Below, piece by piece: positions 24,037 to 37,900 of a DNA stretch of 64,000 nt. The position numbers and the translations under genes were made by a program. The notes beneath the pieces were generated by a model. It did no database searches. It was not told where the DNA came from and saw nothing but the letters and a program-made list of their open reading frames with translations. Each line of letters starts with the position of its first letter. Positions within the stretch are counted from its first letter, which is position 1. This stretch comes from Carallia brachiata. Its lineage: Eukaryota > Streptophyta > Magnoliopsida > Malpighiales > Rhizophoraceae. Where the stretch lies: assembly GCA_021464245.1 (NCBI GenBank), contig JADCRB010000064.1, positions 2,921,044 to 2,985,043 of the forward strand, read 5' to 3'.

Positions 24037-26243
24037 ATGGTTGCCAGTTCCAGCCGTTTTAACCGTTTCTATGTTGTTTATGTGGTCTTGTCTTTTGTGG
24101 GGTTTCAAGATTCTGTCCAGGCAAGGTTGTTGTCCGTGAAGAAACCTGACCCAGATAATGCTGCTGCTTCAGCACGCTGGTTGATCTCTCAGAATTCTTG
24201 GGGGGTCTTAAAGTAGGAATCTTTCTTTATCCATTACTTGATTCTTTGGTTTCTTTGTTAAGCCTTTCTTTTCGTTATTTGTTTTTGCAAGAGGTGGTTG
24301 GAGTTTTGTTGAATGGTGGTTGGAGTTGTATTGGATTTTTGTTCCTGTCATAGCCAAACCTGAATTAGCTGTGTGTGCGATAATAGGACCCTATCTGGGT
24401 TGGATTGGATCCTGCACTTTTGTTTAGATTTTTAGGGATCAATTTCATCTTATCGTTCAACTTGTGGAGGGTAAGTACAAAGTTTTGTTATATCTGCTGC
24501 AGTATTGCTGATTTATTGAGCAAATTACTAACTTTAAAGCTTATGGTCTGTGCTATTTTTGCACTTTTATGATGATACCATATTGTTCAGACGTCCTTTT
24601 TTGGGTTTAAGGAAGGTTAGAAATCTACTTTAACTCCGTATTGGATAAGAATTAAAGCTTGATTGTTGTTTTAATCTTGCAGTACCCTATCATCTGATCT
24701 TGGAGGAGCGCCCTTTGGGTATGTTTTTGCAGTACTTTGATTGTAAGGCTTCCCCTTGTTTGTAGATATTCCAAGAGCATACTTTGTCAACCAATTGAAA
24801 ATTTTGATTCTGATTGGCAGTGGCCTGAATGTCAAAGATTGAAGTTTTGCATCCAGCTATTGCATTTAAATGTTGCTATCTGGCTTCTTTTTCTATTCTT
24901 ATATCCTCATGAATTCTATTGCACTGCAGGAATGTTGTTTCGTACAGCGATGGGCTACCTGATGAAGGTAGTGGCGTCCCATATTTCTATTTGACTGCTC
25001 TTGATCCAACTGCTAGAAATGCGTTAAAAGATGAGAGGGCTTCACTCACAGTTAGCGAGTACCCTCTAGGAACTTGTGGCAAGACTGACCCCGAGACCCC
25101 AACCTGTGCAAAAATTACACTGACTGGAAAGGTATGATTGACACCTAGTTGCTCTTGCATTTAAGTCTCATTTGGTTAGTGTTACAGATTAATGGGGGGT
25201 AGTAGAAGAAATTTTCACTTCAAGAAAACTTCATTAGCATGAAAGATCAGTGTTTTGCCATTTGACACTAGTCTCCGACATCTATTGATCCCTTAGCTAT
25301 GGGGCTTATGCATTAGCAATCCAGAGATAGCTGATAACTGACTTGCCATTACACATGGCCCAAGTTCTAAGGGCCTAGAAGGACCCCTTTTTTCATTAGG
25401 AACAATAAATCATATGTGCATAAAGACTGCTTTCTGAAATTTTATGGCATTTTGCCATGCTTTCAACTCATGGAAGCTGTATATATTTTGTACTTTTTTG
25501 TGGAATCTCTCCCGTCTTTTGTTGATATGTTCTCGAGCAAGGTTGAAGCCTTTTTTAATCTATTCAGAAAGTCTTTCAGAGAGACTTCTACTCCTCCTTA
25601 GAAAGACCGGAAAAGAAAAAAAGTTGAGGATCAGAGGGGTCAACTTTCAGTAGTTATTTACTCAATTTAACAAATTATACTGTATCTTATTTCCAGTATA
25701 ATTCTTTTTTTTGTTTTTTTTGTTTTGTTGGTTTTTTTTTTCTTTTTTGGCTAGCAGCCGAAGCCAGCTTTCCTGAGTTCTGATGGACACAGGATGAAAC
25801 CTTTGTTCTTCTTGATGTTAATTAATTTTCTGTTCTCATGGTAATTAAATCTACTATTTTTTTTTTGCATGTTATAAACTAACTTTCAAAGTATAATTGC
25901 TTCATTGGATGTTAGTTGGCATTGCTGGATGGCAAGTCTGAGGAAGCACAATTTGCCGAAAACGCACTGTTTACAAAGCATCCAGAGATGAAGGGTAACT
26001 ATAAACAAATTTAAGTCGATAACTTGGCGATCTGACATTGCTAGTAAAGACTGGCATATGACCTCTCGCATTCCACTTTCTTCTCATTAAAGTCCTATTT
26101 TTGTCTTCCGGTTTTTGACAGGCTGGCCGGAGGATCACAACTTCCAGTTCTTCAAACTAGAAATTGAAGATATATTTCTGATCAATTGGTTTGGTGGTCC
26201 TAAACCTCTGACAGTAGATCAGTACATACAACTCAAACTGTAA
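24037..26243 (+). CDS. CREG-like secreted protein, PNPOx-like fold
   Basis: Five exons (24037-24212, 24683-24718, 24930-25131, 25916-25994 and 26122-26243) join in phase to give 204 residues. Residues 1-29 form a signal peptide (hydrophobic core YVVYVVLSFVGF, probable cleavage after QA). The rest matches plant homologues of CREG, the cellular repressor of E1A-stimulated genes, which have a pyridoxamine-5'-phosphate-oxidase-like split-barrel domain. Recognisable blocks are ARWLISQNSWGVL, YSDGLPDEGSGVPYFYLT, EYPLGTCGKTDPETPTCAKI and the C-terminal INWFGGPKPLTVDQYIQLKL. CREG proteins lack oxidase activity; in animals they are endolysosomal glycoproteins. The plant role is not established. Exon 2 is only 36 bases. 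All borders are GT/AG and no lesions were seen. Confidence 0.88.
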
Positions 26244-27491
26244 GTAATGAAAGAGGTACCTGTGCAATCGTTACTTAACGAAAATGAAAGGAAAAGAGAT
26301 GAAAAGATCCTGAAAACATATGTAATAATTGTTCTTCAGAATCAATAAGTTTCTGATTTCCTTTGCTTTTAATTCACATTTGCTGATGTATGTTTTTTTC
26401 CCCAAACTTTGGTTTCTGCCTATCACAGGAACAAACTTACTGCCTCTCTGTGAATTCAGTTCTGATCGCCTTCTGTCTTACATACTGGCTGTGGCTGTAA
26501 ATTATGTCTCAATGAAGCAATTGTAATTAAAATGTACATTTCTGTTAACATTGTATTATTTTCTTGCAATTCTGCATGATGCTATGGTCTGATGAGAATC
26601 ATGCACAGACAGCGGACCGATTCATGTTACAGAACATTGTATATCATGTCATGTTTATCTATGATATTCGAAGTTTATCCTTTTTTGAGTACAAGAAAGA
26701 GATGGGGTTTGCAATATTTTTGTATTTTTAATGGCCTATTACGAATTTTATTAGACTGTGAGTTATATAATTATAATAAATTTATCAATTCTTATAAATT
26801 TTATACTTTTTTTTCAATATCAAAATTTAAAATTTAAAAAATGAAAGTTTAAGTTTTTAACTCAATTGAATACTCAATAATGGCAAACCATCAAAAGGTG
26901 ACATTGTCTGGGCCAATAAGAATTCTTGCTGAGCAAGTTGTTTTCTTTGGAAGCGTCTTCTAGCTCTACCAGTGTTGAACAGATCTCAAACTTTACCGTA
27001 TGTTTCTTGTTTTTTTTTTTTTTTTTTTTTTTTTTCCATTAGAATGGATAAATAGATAATGTCCTACAAATTCGATAGAAAAATTTATTTGAACCCTCTA
27101 TCTAAGATAGATCAATTAATTTACATTGAACTTATAAGAGAACAAATTCTACGATATTTAACAAACATCACTAAACTGTTCATAATCCTGTACAACTCAA
27201 AATAAATTTAACTCCACCAACCACTATAATAGATTTGAATCCTGCTACGTTTCACCAAAAAGTCCAAAGCCTGATATTTTATCTGCTGCACCACCCGGTT
27301 GGTGGTTGCCCAATGACTCTTAGCCTAAGGTTATGAGTTGAAATTGTAAATTGGGCCGTGGGCCTTTTGATTTGGACAAAAACCCGAGAAATAGGCTGCC
27401 AAGGGGCCATGAGCTCTGTTTATCTCCAACACCACCTTCTCCTTTATCTCTGTTTTGCTCTGTTTTTTCCGTTTTTGTCTGTACCCATGAA
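26244..27491. other. Intergenic between CREG-like and CFM2 genes
   Basis: The first 300 bases are likely 3' untranslated region. A 29-base poly(T) run lies at about 27009-27037. The final 150 bases are likely the CFM2 leader. No gene seen. Confidence 0.45.
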
Positions 27492-30400
27492 ATGTTGCTG
27501 TCTCTGAACACCGGCCATTATCCTTATCCCTCACCGGCGGCAACCTCATCTCCTAAAACCCTGCTAAAACCCTCTCATCATCAACTACTTTTTCCGATAC
27601 CCAATTCTGTTTTCCTCAAAACCTACCGGTCTAAGTCCCTAATTCGGAGCTCCATACCCGATTCAAATACCCAAACCCAAAACCAACACAAAACCCTCCA
27701 TCCCTCCGCCATCCAACGCATCGCCGACAAGCTCCGTTCTCTGGGATTCGCCGAGGAAGACAAAACAGAAGACCCATCGCCTGAAACTGAAATAGAAGCC
27801 AATGCAGCTGGAGAAATCTTCATTCCTCTTCCTCATCGATTGCCCAAGTACCGGGTCGGGCACACGCTGGACCCGAGCTGGAGCACGCCGGAGAATCCGG
27901 TTCCCAGGCCCGGATCAGGGAATGCGATAGTGAAGTACTATGAGTTGAACGAGGAGATGAAGAAGGAGAAGGAGGAGGAGGCGGCGAGGCAAAGGAAAGA
28001 GAGGGTGCCGACTTTGGCGGAGCTGACATTGTCCTCGGCGGAGCTAAGGCGGCTGAGGAGGATTGGCTTTCAGGAGAAGAGGAGGTTGAAGGTCGGAAAA
28101 GCGGGGATTACCGAGGGGATAGTGAATGGGATTCACGAGAGGTGGCGACGGGCGGAGGTGGTCAAGATTGTTTGTGAGGATTTGTGCAGGATCAACACGA
28201 AGAGGACCCATGATTTGTTGGAGGTTAGCCGAGTTGTCAACTTTGAAAATTTGATATCTTTAGTTTGTTTTTTGTTGTTTTTGATTTTTCAACTTTAGAA
28301 AATTGATTTCTTTGGTGGGATTTCGTTAATTTTTGTGTATTTAGCTGTAAAAGTAACTGTTGCAATACTTTCGTTTGCCTTCTACGTTGACAGAGAAAAA
28401 CTGGAGGGTTGGTTGTTTGGAGGTCCGGAACTAAGATGACCCTGTACAGAGGTGCTAATTATAAGTATCCTTACTTCTTAGTCGACAATAGTTCAACGGA
28501 GGAAACTGCTTCTGACGCAGTAGAAACTTCGAATGTTGATTCTGGAGCAAGTGATCGTGTAGAGAGTGTTGGATTAAGTCCAGCCAACGACAGTGTGGTT
28601 AGGCCGACCTTGATACAAGGCGTTGGCTTCCCCAGTAGAGCCAGATTTCAGTTGCCTGGTGAGGCACAGTTTGCAGAAGAAGCTGACCGTTTGCTAGATG
28701 GGCTAGGTCCACGTTTTACTGAGTGGTGGGGATATGATCCGCTTCCTGTTGATGCTGATCTTCTGCCTGCTGTTGTTCCTGGATATCGGAGACCCTTCCG
28801 ACTTCTTCCGTATGGCATCAGGCCTCAGCTAACTGACGATGAAATGACCACTTTAAAGAGGCTTGGTCGACCCTTGCCTTGTCATTTTGCTTTGGGTGAG
28901 GCTGACGTTCAGTTTTGCATGCATATATTGTTCTGGATGGCATTCTGATGTTTACTTTTCTTCTTCTTATATCAGGTAGAAATAGGAAGCATCAAGGATT
29001 GGCTGCTGCAATCATTAAGCTTTGGGAAAAATGTGAGATTGCTAAAATTGCAGTTAAGAGAGGAGTGCAGAATACTAACAGTGAGCTGATGGCTGAAGAG
29101 CTGAAGGTGGGCTTAATTTGGTAAAGTGTTCTTTGAAGGATTTAAGCTGTAAATCTCGTTCTGTTATGGGATCGTGTAACAAAATTTTGTAACCAACAAT
29201 CTGTCTTCAACCACTGAAATGCAGTTTTGGGAATCCTACAGGTTTATGCATGTGTCTGTCCATGCGTGTCAATTCGTGTTCACACACCTCTTTGTGCATT
29301 AATATTATTCACTCCCATCCTGTGGCCTTTGCCATTTTATTGCAAGAGCTAGTTGTGTTATGTAGGTGGTACATTTCTTATATGGCAGTTGATTGCAGTG
29401 CAGTATCAGTTGATGGATGTAACAGATTGGTTTGAAGATAGTTTTCTGAACTTGGTTTTTGGACTCTCCGCTTTTTATTGGATGCTAAAATTTTTCCTAT
29501 GTAGATTAGTAGATAAGATGTTTGTTAAGCCCAAATTCCTTTCTTGCAGCGGCTGACTGGCGGAACTCTACTTTCACGGGATAGGGAATTCTTTGTCTTG
29601 TATAGGGGAAAGGATTTTCTGCCTTCTGCTGTTTCTTCAGTGATTAAAGAGAGAAGAAAGCAATGCCTGTATGGGGATAATCAGAGGATGGACAATAGTT
29701 TCCTAGGTGAAGCTGTTGAGGATCTTAAGGGGAGTTTTGATGGAACAAATGACCAGGGTTCTGATCTTTCTGAACAAAGGAAGCTAAGGTCCACTGAGGT
29801 GGCTATTAAGCAGACTAGCAGGAAATTGTGCTTGGTAGGATTTAGATTGAGGAAGGTGGTCCAGTATTCCAGTTGTATTGCTCTCATTAAATTCTTACTT
29901 TTTTTGTGTGTGGCATGTGAGTACAGGCGTTGGAAAAGAAAGCAAAGGCAGAAAAACTTCTAGAGGAGCTAGTGGATGCAGAGATGCGTCAACAACCAGA
30001 GATAGACAAGGAGGGTATAACTGAAGAAGAAAGATATATGCTACGTAAAGTTGGCTTGAAAATGAAGCCTTTCCTATTGACAGGTGAGTGCTGCAGTGTG
30101 GTGCAAGGATCTTGATCTCAAAGAAAGTGCCCAACTATGTACCCAGAAAAAAAAAAGAAAGAAAGAACGACGCACAATTTTGTTTATTCTATCCCTGGAT
30201 TTTATTTCAAAACCCATCAAAGCGCCTGCATTCAGCCTCATTGGATCCTGATGACCATCTTCTCTTCTTGTCAGGTAGACGGGGGGTTTTTGATGGAACA
30301 ATTGAGAACATGCATCTTCACTGGAAGTATAGGGAACTTGTGAAGGTGATATGTAAAGAGAGAAGCTTGGAGTCTGTCCATCAAGTAGCCCAGACCTTAG

Positions 30401-33385
30401 AGGCAGAAAGTGGTGGAATACTAGTGGCAGTTGAGAGGGTCAGCAAGGGTTATGCTATCATTGTTTATCGTGGAAAGAATTATAGGCGACCTGATTGCTT
30501 GAGGCCTCGCACACTTCTGAATAAAAGGGAAGCATTGAAGCGCTCTTTAGAGGCGCAACGTCGTAAGGTACACTTGGCTTTTTAGTTGTTATCTATCAGT
30601 GGGTATTTGTAGGAAGCACATTATGGCGTAGTTTTTGGGTAACTCTGTTGGTAACAAGAAAGTTGTGTCGTTGAGCTTGACCATTTTCTGTTGACGGTTT
30701 ATGCTTCTTGTTAGAAGGTGCCTTGTCAGGGACTGTTGTCCCTTGCTTATTAAATGACCTTTTCTTTGTGCAAGCTTTATAAACATCTGGTAGTGTGTAG
30801 GACTTTGACATACTGTGATAACGTTGTTAATTAATAAATACATGAGCATTCGCTGCTATGGATTAGCACGTTCAAATTTGTGTTTGAATGTTGCTTGTTA
30901 ACAAAAGCATAAAATATTCCCTTGCTCTGTGAGCTAGATGCTCCAGCTTGTTAATTTTTTGATTTCATGTTAATCTTTACTGGATGGATTTTTAATGTGC
31001 AATTGTTTACTCTCTTTACAATGTCTGATTGGTTAAAAATCCCTTTTTTCTGCCCTTTCTAGATTGCAATTGTGCTAAGTATCTGATTTTGTTGCTTGAA
31101 CTGTCTTAATGCAGTCTTTGAAACTTCATGTCTTGAGGCTTTCCAAGAACATTGATGACTTAAGACTTCAACTGGTGAGCTGTGTCATTATCTTTTTTCT
31201 GGAAATTTGTTGGGTGAATCTTTAGCTAGTTGCGTGGTAATTTGGCCCAATGAAACTTACATACTATTCTGAACCAGGCTAAAGACAAGGAGGCAGACAA
31301 TACGCAGCCATTTACTGAATCAAGATTTCAGGTAGTGAGTCATGTCTTGTGCGTAGAAACATTAGAGACATGAACAGGAATACAAATTTTTGCTCAAAGT
31401 GTTCAAGATTTGATTTTCCTTTTCTGACACCATGCTCGTTCAAGTCTTTTCAAGTAAAAAGAATTTGATACTCCTGTCCAATTTAGATTGAAGAGGAGAT
31501 GAACATTGTGGAGTCAACGACAAATGTGGCATCTGACTTTGAACCAGAATCTGATCAACCTCCACATTCAATTGTTGCTGCGCACCACAAAGAGAATGGA
31601 GAGGTAAGAAGCATGCCATCTGAATTTTAGGGCATTTATTTGGTGCCATTTCGATGGCCAAGCCTTGGTATAGTAGTAAAGTTACTTTAATGTGACATGG
31701 AAGGCACAGGCTTAAGTTGCGATACAGCCTCCTTGTGAAAACAAGGGTAGGGATCTGACTCTGCTCCAAATGCCTTAGTATGGAAGCCTCGTGCACTGTG
31801 TGATTCCCTTTCCTTTGTTTAGTGCCATCTTCGCATTTTTTGGAATGGTGTGAATGCTGAGCCACATACAATCTAGGTTAAAGAGGAGAAGGATATTGTG
31901 CAGTCAGCTGCACGTGTGAGATCTCCCCCAGAACCAGAAGCCGATCAATGCTTATATTCAGATGTATAAGGCATTTATTTAATGTCACATTCAATGTGCA
32001 TGTTGAACTACATATAAATTTATGCAGAAAAGTGGAGCAGATTTGTCAAACCATTGAATCTGCATTCTTTTCGCTCTTATCTTTGTTACTAGTGGGTTTT
32101 CTCTTTCCTTTTTTTTTTTTTTTCTCCAACAAGAAACAATTAGTAGTTCTAATTATGGTTACATAAGGCTGGAGACAAATGTGAAGCTGATCCAAGTTCT
32201 GCTTACTTGCACCATGGGCTGGAATCTTCAAGGTATGGCGCACAATTCGCTCAACCGGCTAGTCAGCCTTCTTCTGACTTAATTGATGGGCTGGATTCAT
32301 CAATGTATGGCAGACAACTTTCTCCACCAGCTAGTCAGTCTGATGTGTCTTTGACATATGATGGCAATGAGGCTGCCAGTGACGGATTAGAGTCTTTATC
32401 TGAGTCAGTGACCAAGGAGACTCTTGAAAGCTTTGCAACTGGTAAAATTGTTAGAGCTCTTGACTCAGCATCTTGCTCTGTTCGTTCCACGGTAAATGAA
32501 TTTAGAATCCTTCCATTTATTTCTCCATTTGGTCCTGTAATTTAGCTCTGATCGTTTTTATTTGTGGGGATTTCAGTCAGATGAAAGGCGGCTTTATTCT
32601 TTTGCTAATTATGATTGTGCTTTATCAAATAATGAGGCAACAAAGTCAATCATCAGCTCATCCAAAAGCATGTCCAAAGAATCAATTTCACATGCGGAAG
32701 ATGAGAAAAAGGAAATGCCTTCCAGGGTTCGTCTTTCTAACAAAGACAGGCTTCTTCTGAGAAAGCAAGCCCTCAATATGAAGAAGCGCCCACCTTTTGC
32801 AGTTGGTGATTTCTATTTTCTTGTGCACTGTTCTTTTCTTTGCTCGTCTTACCATACATACTCATACTTAATTGCAGCCTGGTGACTATGCTAGCTTTCT
32901 CTTCTCTACTTCTCTTGCCGTTATTGTTATGTGCCAGGGAAGAACAACATTGTCACTGGCGTTGCTAAAGCAATCAAGGAACACTTTAAGAGACATCCTC
33001 TTGCTATAGTGAATGTCAAAGGCAGAGCCGAAGGTACTTCAGTCCAGGAGGTGGTTTTCCAGCTGGAGGTCCATGCTCTAAACCTTGCTTTGCTTACTTT
33101 TGATTAGACTAGAACAAATTGGTTAAATCATTGCTTGTGTTAATTTCACAGCAAGCAACAGGTTCAGTTTTAGTCTCTCAGGAGCCCAGCAAAGTCATAC
33201 TTTACCGGGGCTGGGGTGCAGAATTGGAACCAATTAACCAGCGTAAGAAGAATGCTCCAGATGTGAGAAGAACATCAGTTAGAAGCGAACGCGGGACATG
33301 GCATGATGTGTCGCCTGAGGTCATGGCAGCAATTAGACTTGAATGCGGGCTTCTGCAGAACCGAGAAGAAAGATCCATTGTCTGA
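27492..33385 (+). CDS. CFM2: CFM2-type CRM-domain chloroplast group II intron splicing factor
   Basis: Fourteen exons join in phase to 1111 residues: 27492-28223, 28394-28895, 28976-29106, 29550-29834, 29927-30083, 30275-30567, 31115-31174, 31278-31331, 31487-31603, 31877-31963, 32168-32491, 32577-32805, 32938-33068 and 33152-33385. A Ser/Pro/Thr-rich transit-like N-terminus precedes four CRM RNA-binding domains. Landmarks are [18 protein letters not shown] (domain 1), [20 protein letters not shown] (2), [20 protein letters not shown] (3) and [17 protein letters not shown] (4), with LYRG or VYRG motifs closing them. Order and linkers match Arabidopsis CFM2, which helps splice several plastid introns. 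The protein is about 100 residues longer than the Arabidopsis one; the excess lies in the linker between domains 3 and 4, built from duplicated exons 9 and 10 and a repeat inside exon 11. The first in-frame ATG was used. Confidence 0.92.
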
Positions 33386-34080
33386 AATTTGAGCTTTCAC
33401 CACTGCAGATAATTTTTACCTCATAGCATGCATTAAATCCCACCGGTAAGTAGATTAATACGGTCCTTGGAGGCCAACATATTCAATCTTTGATGGTTCA
33501 GAGTCATCTAGTACTCATCCTGTCTCATCCCATTGAATATATCAGACATTGAGGAGGGGGCTAATAAGAACTGGAAAATGCCTAGTTACGTTATGTGTTG
33601 CAAGTAGAGAACTGCAACAATAAAGTATCGTGCTAATAATTTTAAATTTGAAACTTCGAATTTGTTTGAAAAGAATTCTTTGTCGTCGAAAAAAAGGACT
33701 CGGGAAATCTCTTTACTATTTTGATACCCGAATGATCTCTTACTATTATGCTTGACCAGGCAATTAGCAGATGCCTGATTGTACGAGCGCAGAGAGAGAG
33801 AGAGAGAGAGAGAGAGAAGGGGTACTATATTATATCTTTGATGGAATTTGGTAGTACTACACTGACTGGTCATGGAATGTTCACCATAAATTGTACGTAG
33901 AGACCCACCAGCCTATGGTGGTGACCATGTGCATTCTGGCAGATTCTTATCATTAATGCAGTCTGTACGCAAAAAGAGGACAAACATGATGTCATGTGGG
34001 GATAATAGATTGCCCCAAAGCCATTGAGCATTCGACTTAGGGGGCTAGTAGGGGGCCGTAAGCAGGAAGACAGAAAGCGT
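33386..34080. other. CFM2 downstream region
   Basis: Likely 3' untranslated region followed by spacer. A GA microsatellite lies at about 33791-33818. No gene seen before the boundary of the large element. Confidence 0.5.
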
Positions 34081-34900
34081 CAATAATGACGTGGAGGGGC
34101 GGGTCCCACAGAGATGATAAAGTGGAAAAAAAATTTTTGTAAAAGAAAATGAAAAAAAAAAAATTAGAAAAGAAAAAAATTGAAAAGTAGGATTAGGGAT
34201 TAGGGTTTTGAAAATTTGAAATTCAAAAAATGAGTGGCAGGCGGCTTATGTGAGAAGCCGAAGGGCTAAGTAGGAAAAAAAAACGAAAAAAGGAGAAAGA
34301 AATTCGAGAAATTGGGAACAAGGAAGTCAAAAGCCGCCTGGAAACTAGGGGTGCCATAAGAGAGTTTGTAGAGGACAAGTTGTGCTGGCAAAATTGGAAA
34401 CCACGGCAGAAAGAAAGTGTGAAGTGAGATACTGACGAGGTACGGTGGCAACGGAAAACGACTTGGAGAATCAGGAGACGCAAAGGTTTTCATTGCGCTG
34501 CAGAGTGGTAAAAGGGGTGAGTTTTAATTAGAAGCAGACATTGCTGTATTTATTGTTTTGTTGGAAATAATCCTTAAATTGAGAACATGTGGGTATTTGA
34601 TGATGTGAATGCTCTGTGAAGCAATAGGAGTGAGAAGAAAAGGAAGTATAGATTTTAATTGGGGCACAGAAGCTAAAAATGCTTGCAAATATGTGAAATA
34701 GAGCACATACCATGAGCCGCAAAGCAGAATGAAGGGAAACCGCATTTGATATGTCAGTATGTGGAAAGGGGGGAATCCGTTGGTGAATTTAGTTATGAAA
34801 CATGGGTTGAAATGTTATTTTTGGTTTAGTTATGTGGTGAACAATATTGTGATCAGTGCAACATGGTTTTGTTAACACTAAGTTAAAATTATGATTACAG

Positions 34901-37900
34901 AAGCTATAAATTGAAGAATGGGAAAGAAGTCAGAGGAGGAATACATAGTTGGAAGCTCGCAGATGAGTGTTGGAGTAGTTCAGAGTCGCTAGTGTCAGAT
35001 GAGGAAGGTGACAATCATTTGAGCTATGTAGGCAACTATCAAATACTGTTCTACTACCACCCAGAAAGCGAAGGAAAGCGAAGTCAGGTTACAACTGCTT
35101 TTGGTAAGAGGAATTGACTTGTAACCTATAATGAAAGGGATGAAGTAAGAAATGATGTGTTTATTTGAATTTTGTTGATCAAATATGGCTGTGCAAGTAA
35201 ATTGTGGACTTTATTGATAGGAAGTGGTATATGGCAAACCGGGCTAACTCAGGGAATTATGGAAAGAAGCGATGCACTGTGAGTATAATATGGAAATGTG
35301 ATAAGAGAAAGACTGCATCAACTTGTACAATTATAGTTAGTGGAAATTGAAAGTGTAATTTGAAAATATGCAGGGTGATGTTGCAGTAGAAGTTGGCAAG
35401 GCGTGGATGGAGTTAGGTGATGCAGGGCAGAACAAATTTAAGAAGGAAGCACTGAAGTTCAATGGCAATGGCAAAAAACCAAGAAAGAATTGTAGCAGAG
35501 GGAAAGGTATAAGCAAAAAGGATCAGGTGAGTAATAAGGAGGTAAAATGATGTGAAAAAATGTCTGTAGGTTGAAAATTTATTAATGGGGGAAATTGTTG
35601 TATTTGCAGGGGCCTTTTTATTCTCGTTGTTGTCCACAACAAGTAATCCGTTTGGTTAAAGGTCTGGGGAGCTCATCACCCGTCCATGCAATGATAACGA
35701 AATGGGGTTCCAAGAATTTGTGGGGATGTGTTGTGGGAACATGCCGAAGAAGTTCATTATCTTGTTAGTTGGACACTTTGACTTTTACAAAGGTGAGCTT
35801 GTTGTGGGAGGGGAGCGAAAGCGAATTAGTGCAAATGATGTAGCAGAGTTGATGGGTATTCCCAACGGCCCGAATCCGGTGGAAAGTGATAAGGAAGGAG
35901 GCAAATTAATGGAAAAAAAGCTGAGAGAGTGATAGCAGCACAAGGTGAGGACAAAAAGGAGGAGAAGAGGGAGGGGATGGCAGAGAAGGTATCATCAAAA
36001 TATGTTGAAAGGCGGGTGAATTTTGAGGGTCTTAAAAAAATATTATGCCGAAGTGGTGTGGATGATGTGATCCTAAAGCAAGCATTTTTGTTGCTTGCAT
36101 TGGGTGCTGTATTGTGTCCAACATCCTCCCAGTACCCATCCCCAAAGCTACACAGTGTTGTGGTGGATGTGACCGATGTTAAGAGACATAGATGGGGGGA
36201 GTTTGTCTTGCATGGCTATGTGATGAGATAAAGATTTTTAGACAGGGCGAAAGGAAACGAGCAAAGGAGTCAGGAAAGCATAGTGTTGGTGGGTGTTTGC
36301 TGTTGTTGATGGTAAGAATGGCTATGAATTGAAGGTTGTTTTACTGCTAATTTACAAGTATGTAGTTGATGAGGTTGGTGGACGTGTTGCAGGTATTTTA
36401 TTTTGAGAGGTTTCCGTTGACAAACTTTGAGCAGCGACCAGGAAATGAACATCCCTTGAAGTTTTGGAACAAGTCCCGGTAAGGCGTAGAGTGAAGATAG
36501 AACTTGAGTATGCTAATTTCAACCGTAGTGAGGTAATAAAAGATTCTGCAAGCATATTTATTTAAGTTGGTATGAAGGAATTTATTCATGCAAAGATAGT
36601 AGCTCATGTTTGAATATGTCAATGTGTGGGCAGGGGATTTGGCAGCAATTGAGACCAGATCCAAATCCGGTGAACTTTGAGGGTCCTTCTGCTGTCACTA
36701 GTTGTAATGAGGTGAGAATGGTAATAGCTAACTTTTTTTTTTAATAGAAATTGTGACGAAGAAGCCAAAAATATAATGTGCATTATGTCTGAAGTTATGG
36801 GTATCATTGTTGTTGGTGCAAGGGTGAGTTTGGTAAGATAGCTTGTGCTTTAATGGTGAAGTACATGAAAGCCTACACCCGCGAACTACAAATGAAGATT
36901 GGTGGTGCCTCGAAGCATCAGCAAAATCATGCTAGGGTTATAGGAAGAGAGCAGGGCATATTTTGTGGAAAAAAAAGGCGCAAAGGAGATGAAGCAAACA
37001 CAGATGCCAAAAGTGTCAGAGAAGAAGGTCTGAAATGAAAAGCGGCAATATAGGTCAGTGGGCACAAGACTTGAGAACAATGAAATATATATATGATTGA
37101 AAGAGTGAGAGTTAATAAAAAAATTGATGAAATAATGAAATGGTAAGTATGAAATACGTGTAGTTAGTTGTGGCAGCAATGTTAATGTCAGGGCAGGGTG
37201 GAATAAAATGTAGTAGCTGAAAAGTGAAATTCGTAGAAGATGAGGACCACTTATATAGGGAAAATATTTCTAATTTTTGAAAAAAAAAAAGGTTGTAACG
37301 TTATATTTTTTGTTGCAGATCCTAAGTTATCTGTTGGGGCGGATGGCAAATTGAAGGACTATGGTGAAGGTCAGATGGATATTAATCTCAATGGAGTAGA
37401 CGAAGAGATGGATGGAGGTGTAGGAAGCGAAAGCAATGTAGGAAAACAGTTTATGGATGAACTGGAAAAAGGCAAGGAGTGTCACTGTGATATTAAGTAC
37501 AAAGGTGATAGAGAGGAAGACGAGGAAGCAAATGATAAAGAAAGTGGGGAGAAAAAACGCAGGCATGTGGAAGAGTGCAGTGTGGGTGACAATTGCGATG
37601 ATGAGTTAAATTACGGAAGATCAGGATATGTAGAGAAGGGGTTAGAAGGTAATTGTGTGATAGTCTCCGGTATTGAAAGTGAAGAAATTAAGTACAAGGA
37701 ATTGGTAAATGATAGTGGGACAAGGAAGGCGACAAGTAAGTCACAGTTGGTTCCTACAAGCACGGAACCTTGTCAATCTCAGTCTTGTGGTTCTTCAGGA
37801 TCGGAGAAATCTCCGTCAGACCCAGTGCGTAAGTGTTGATTGTAGCACGTAATGAGTAGCATAGGTTTAGCTTAAGTAGGCATGCTGTATGTGAAATTTG

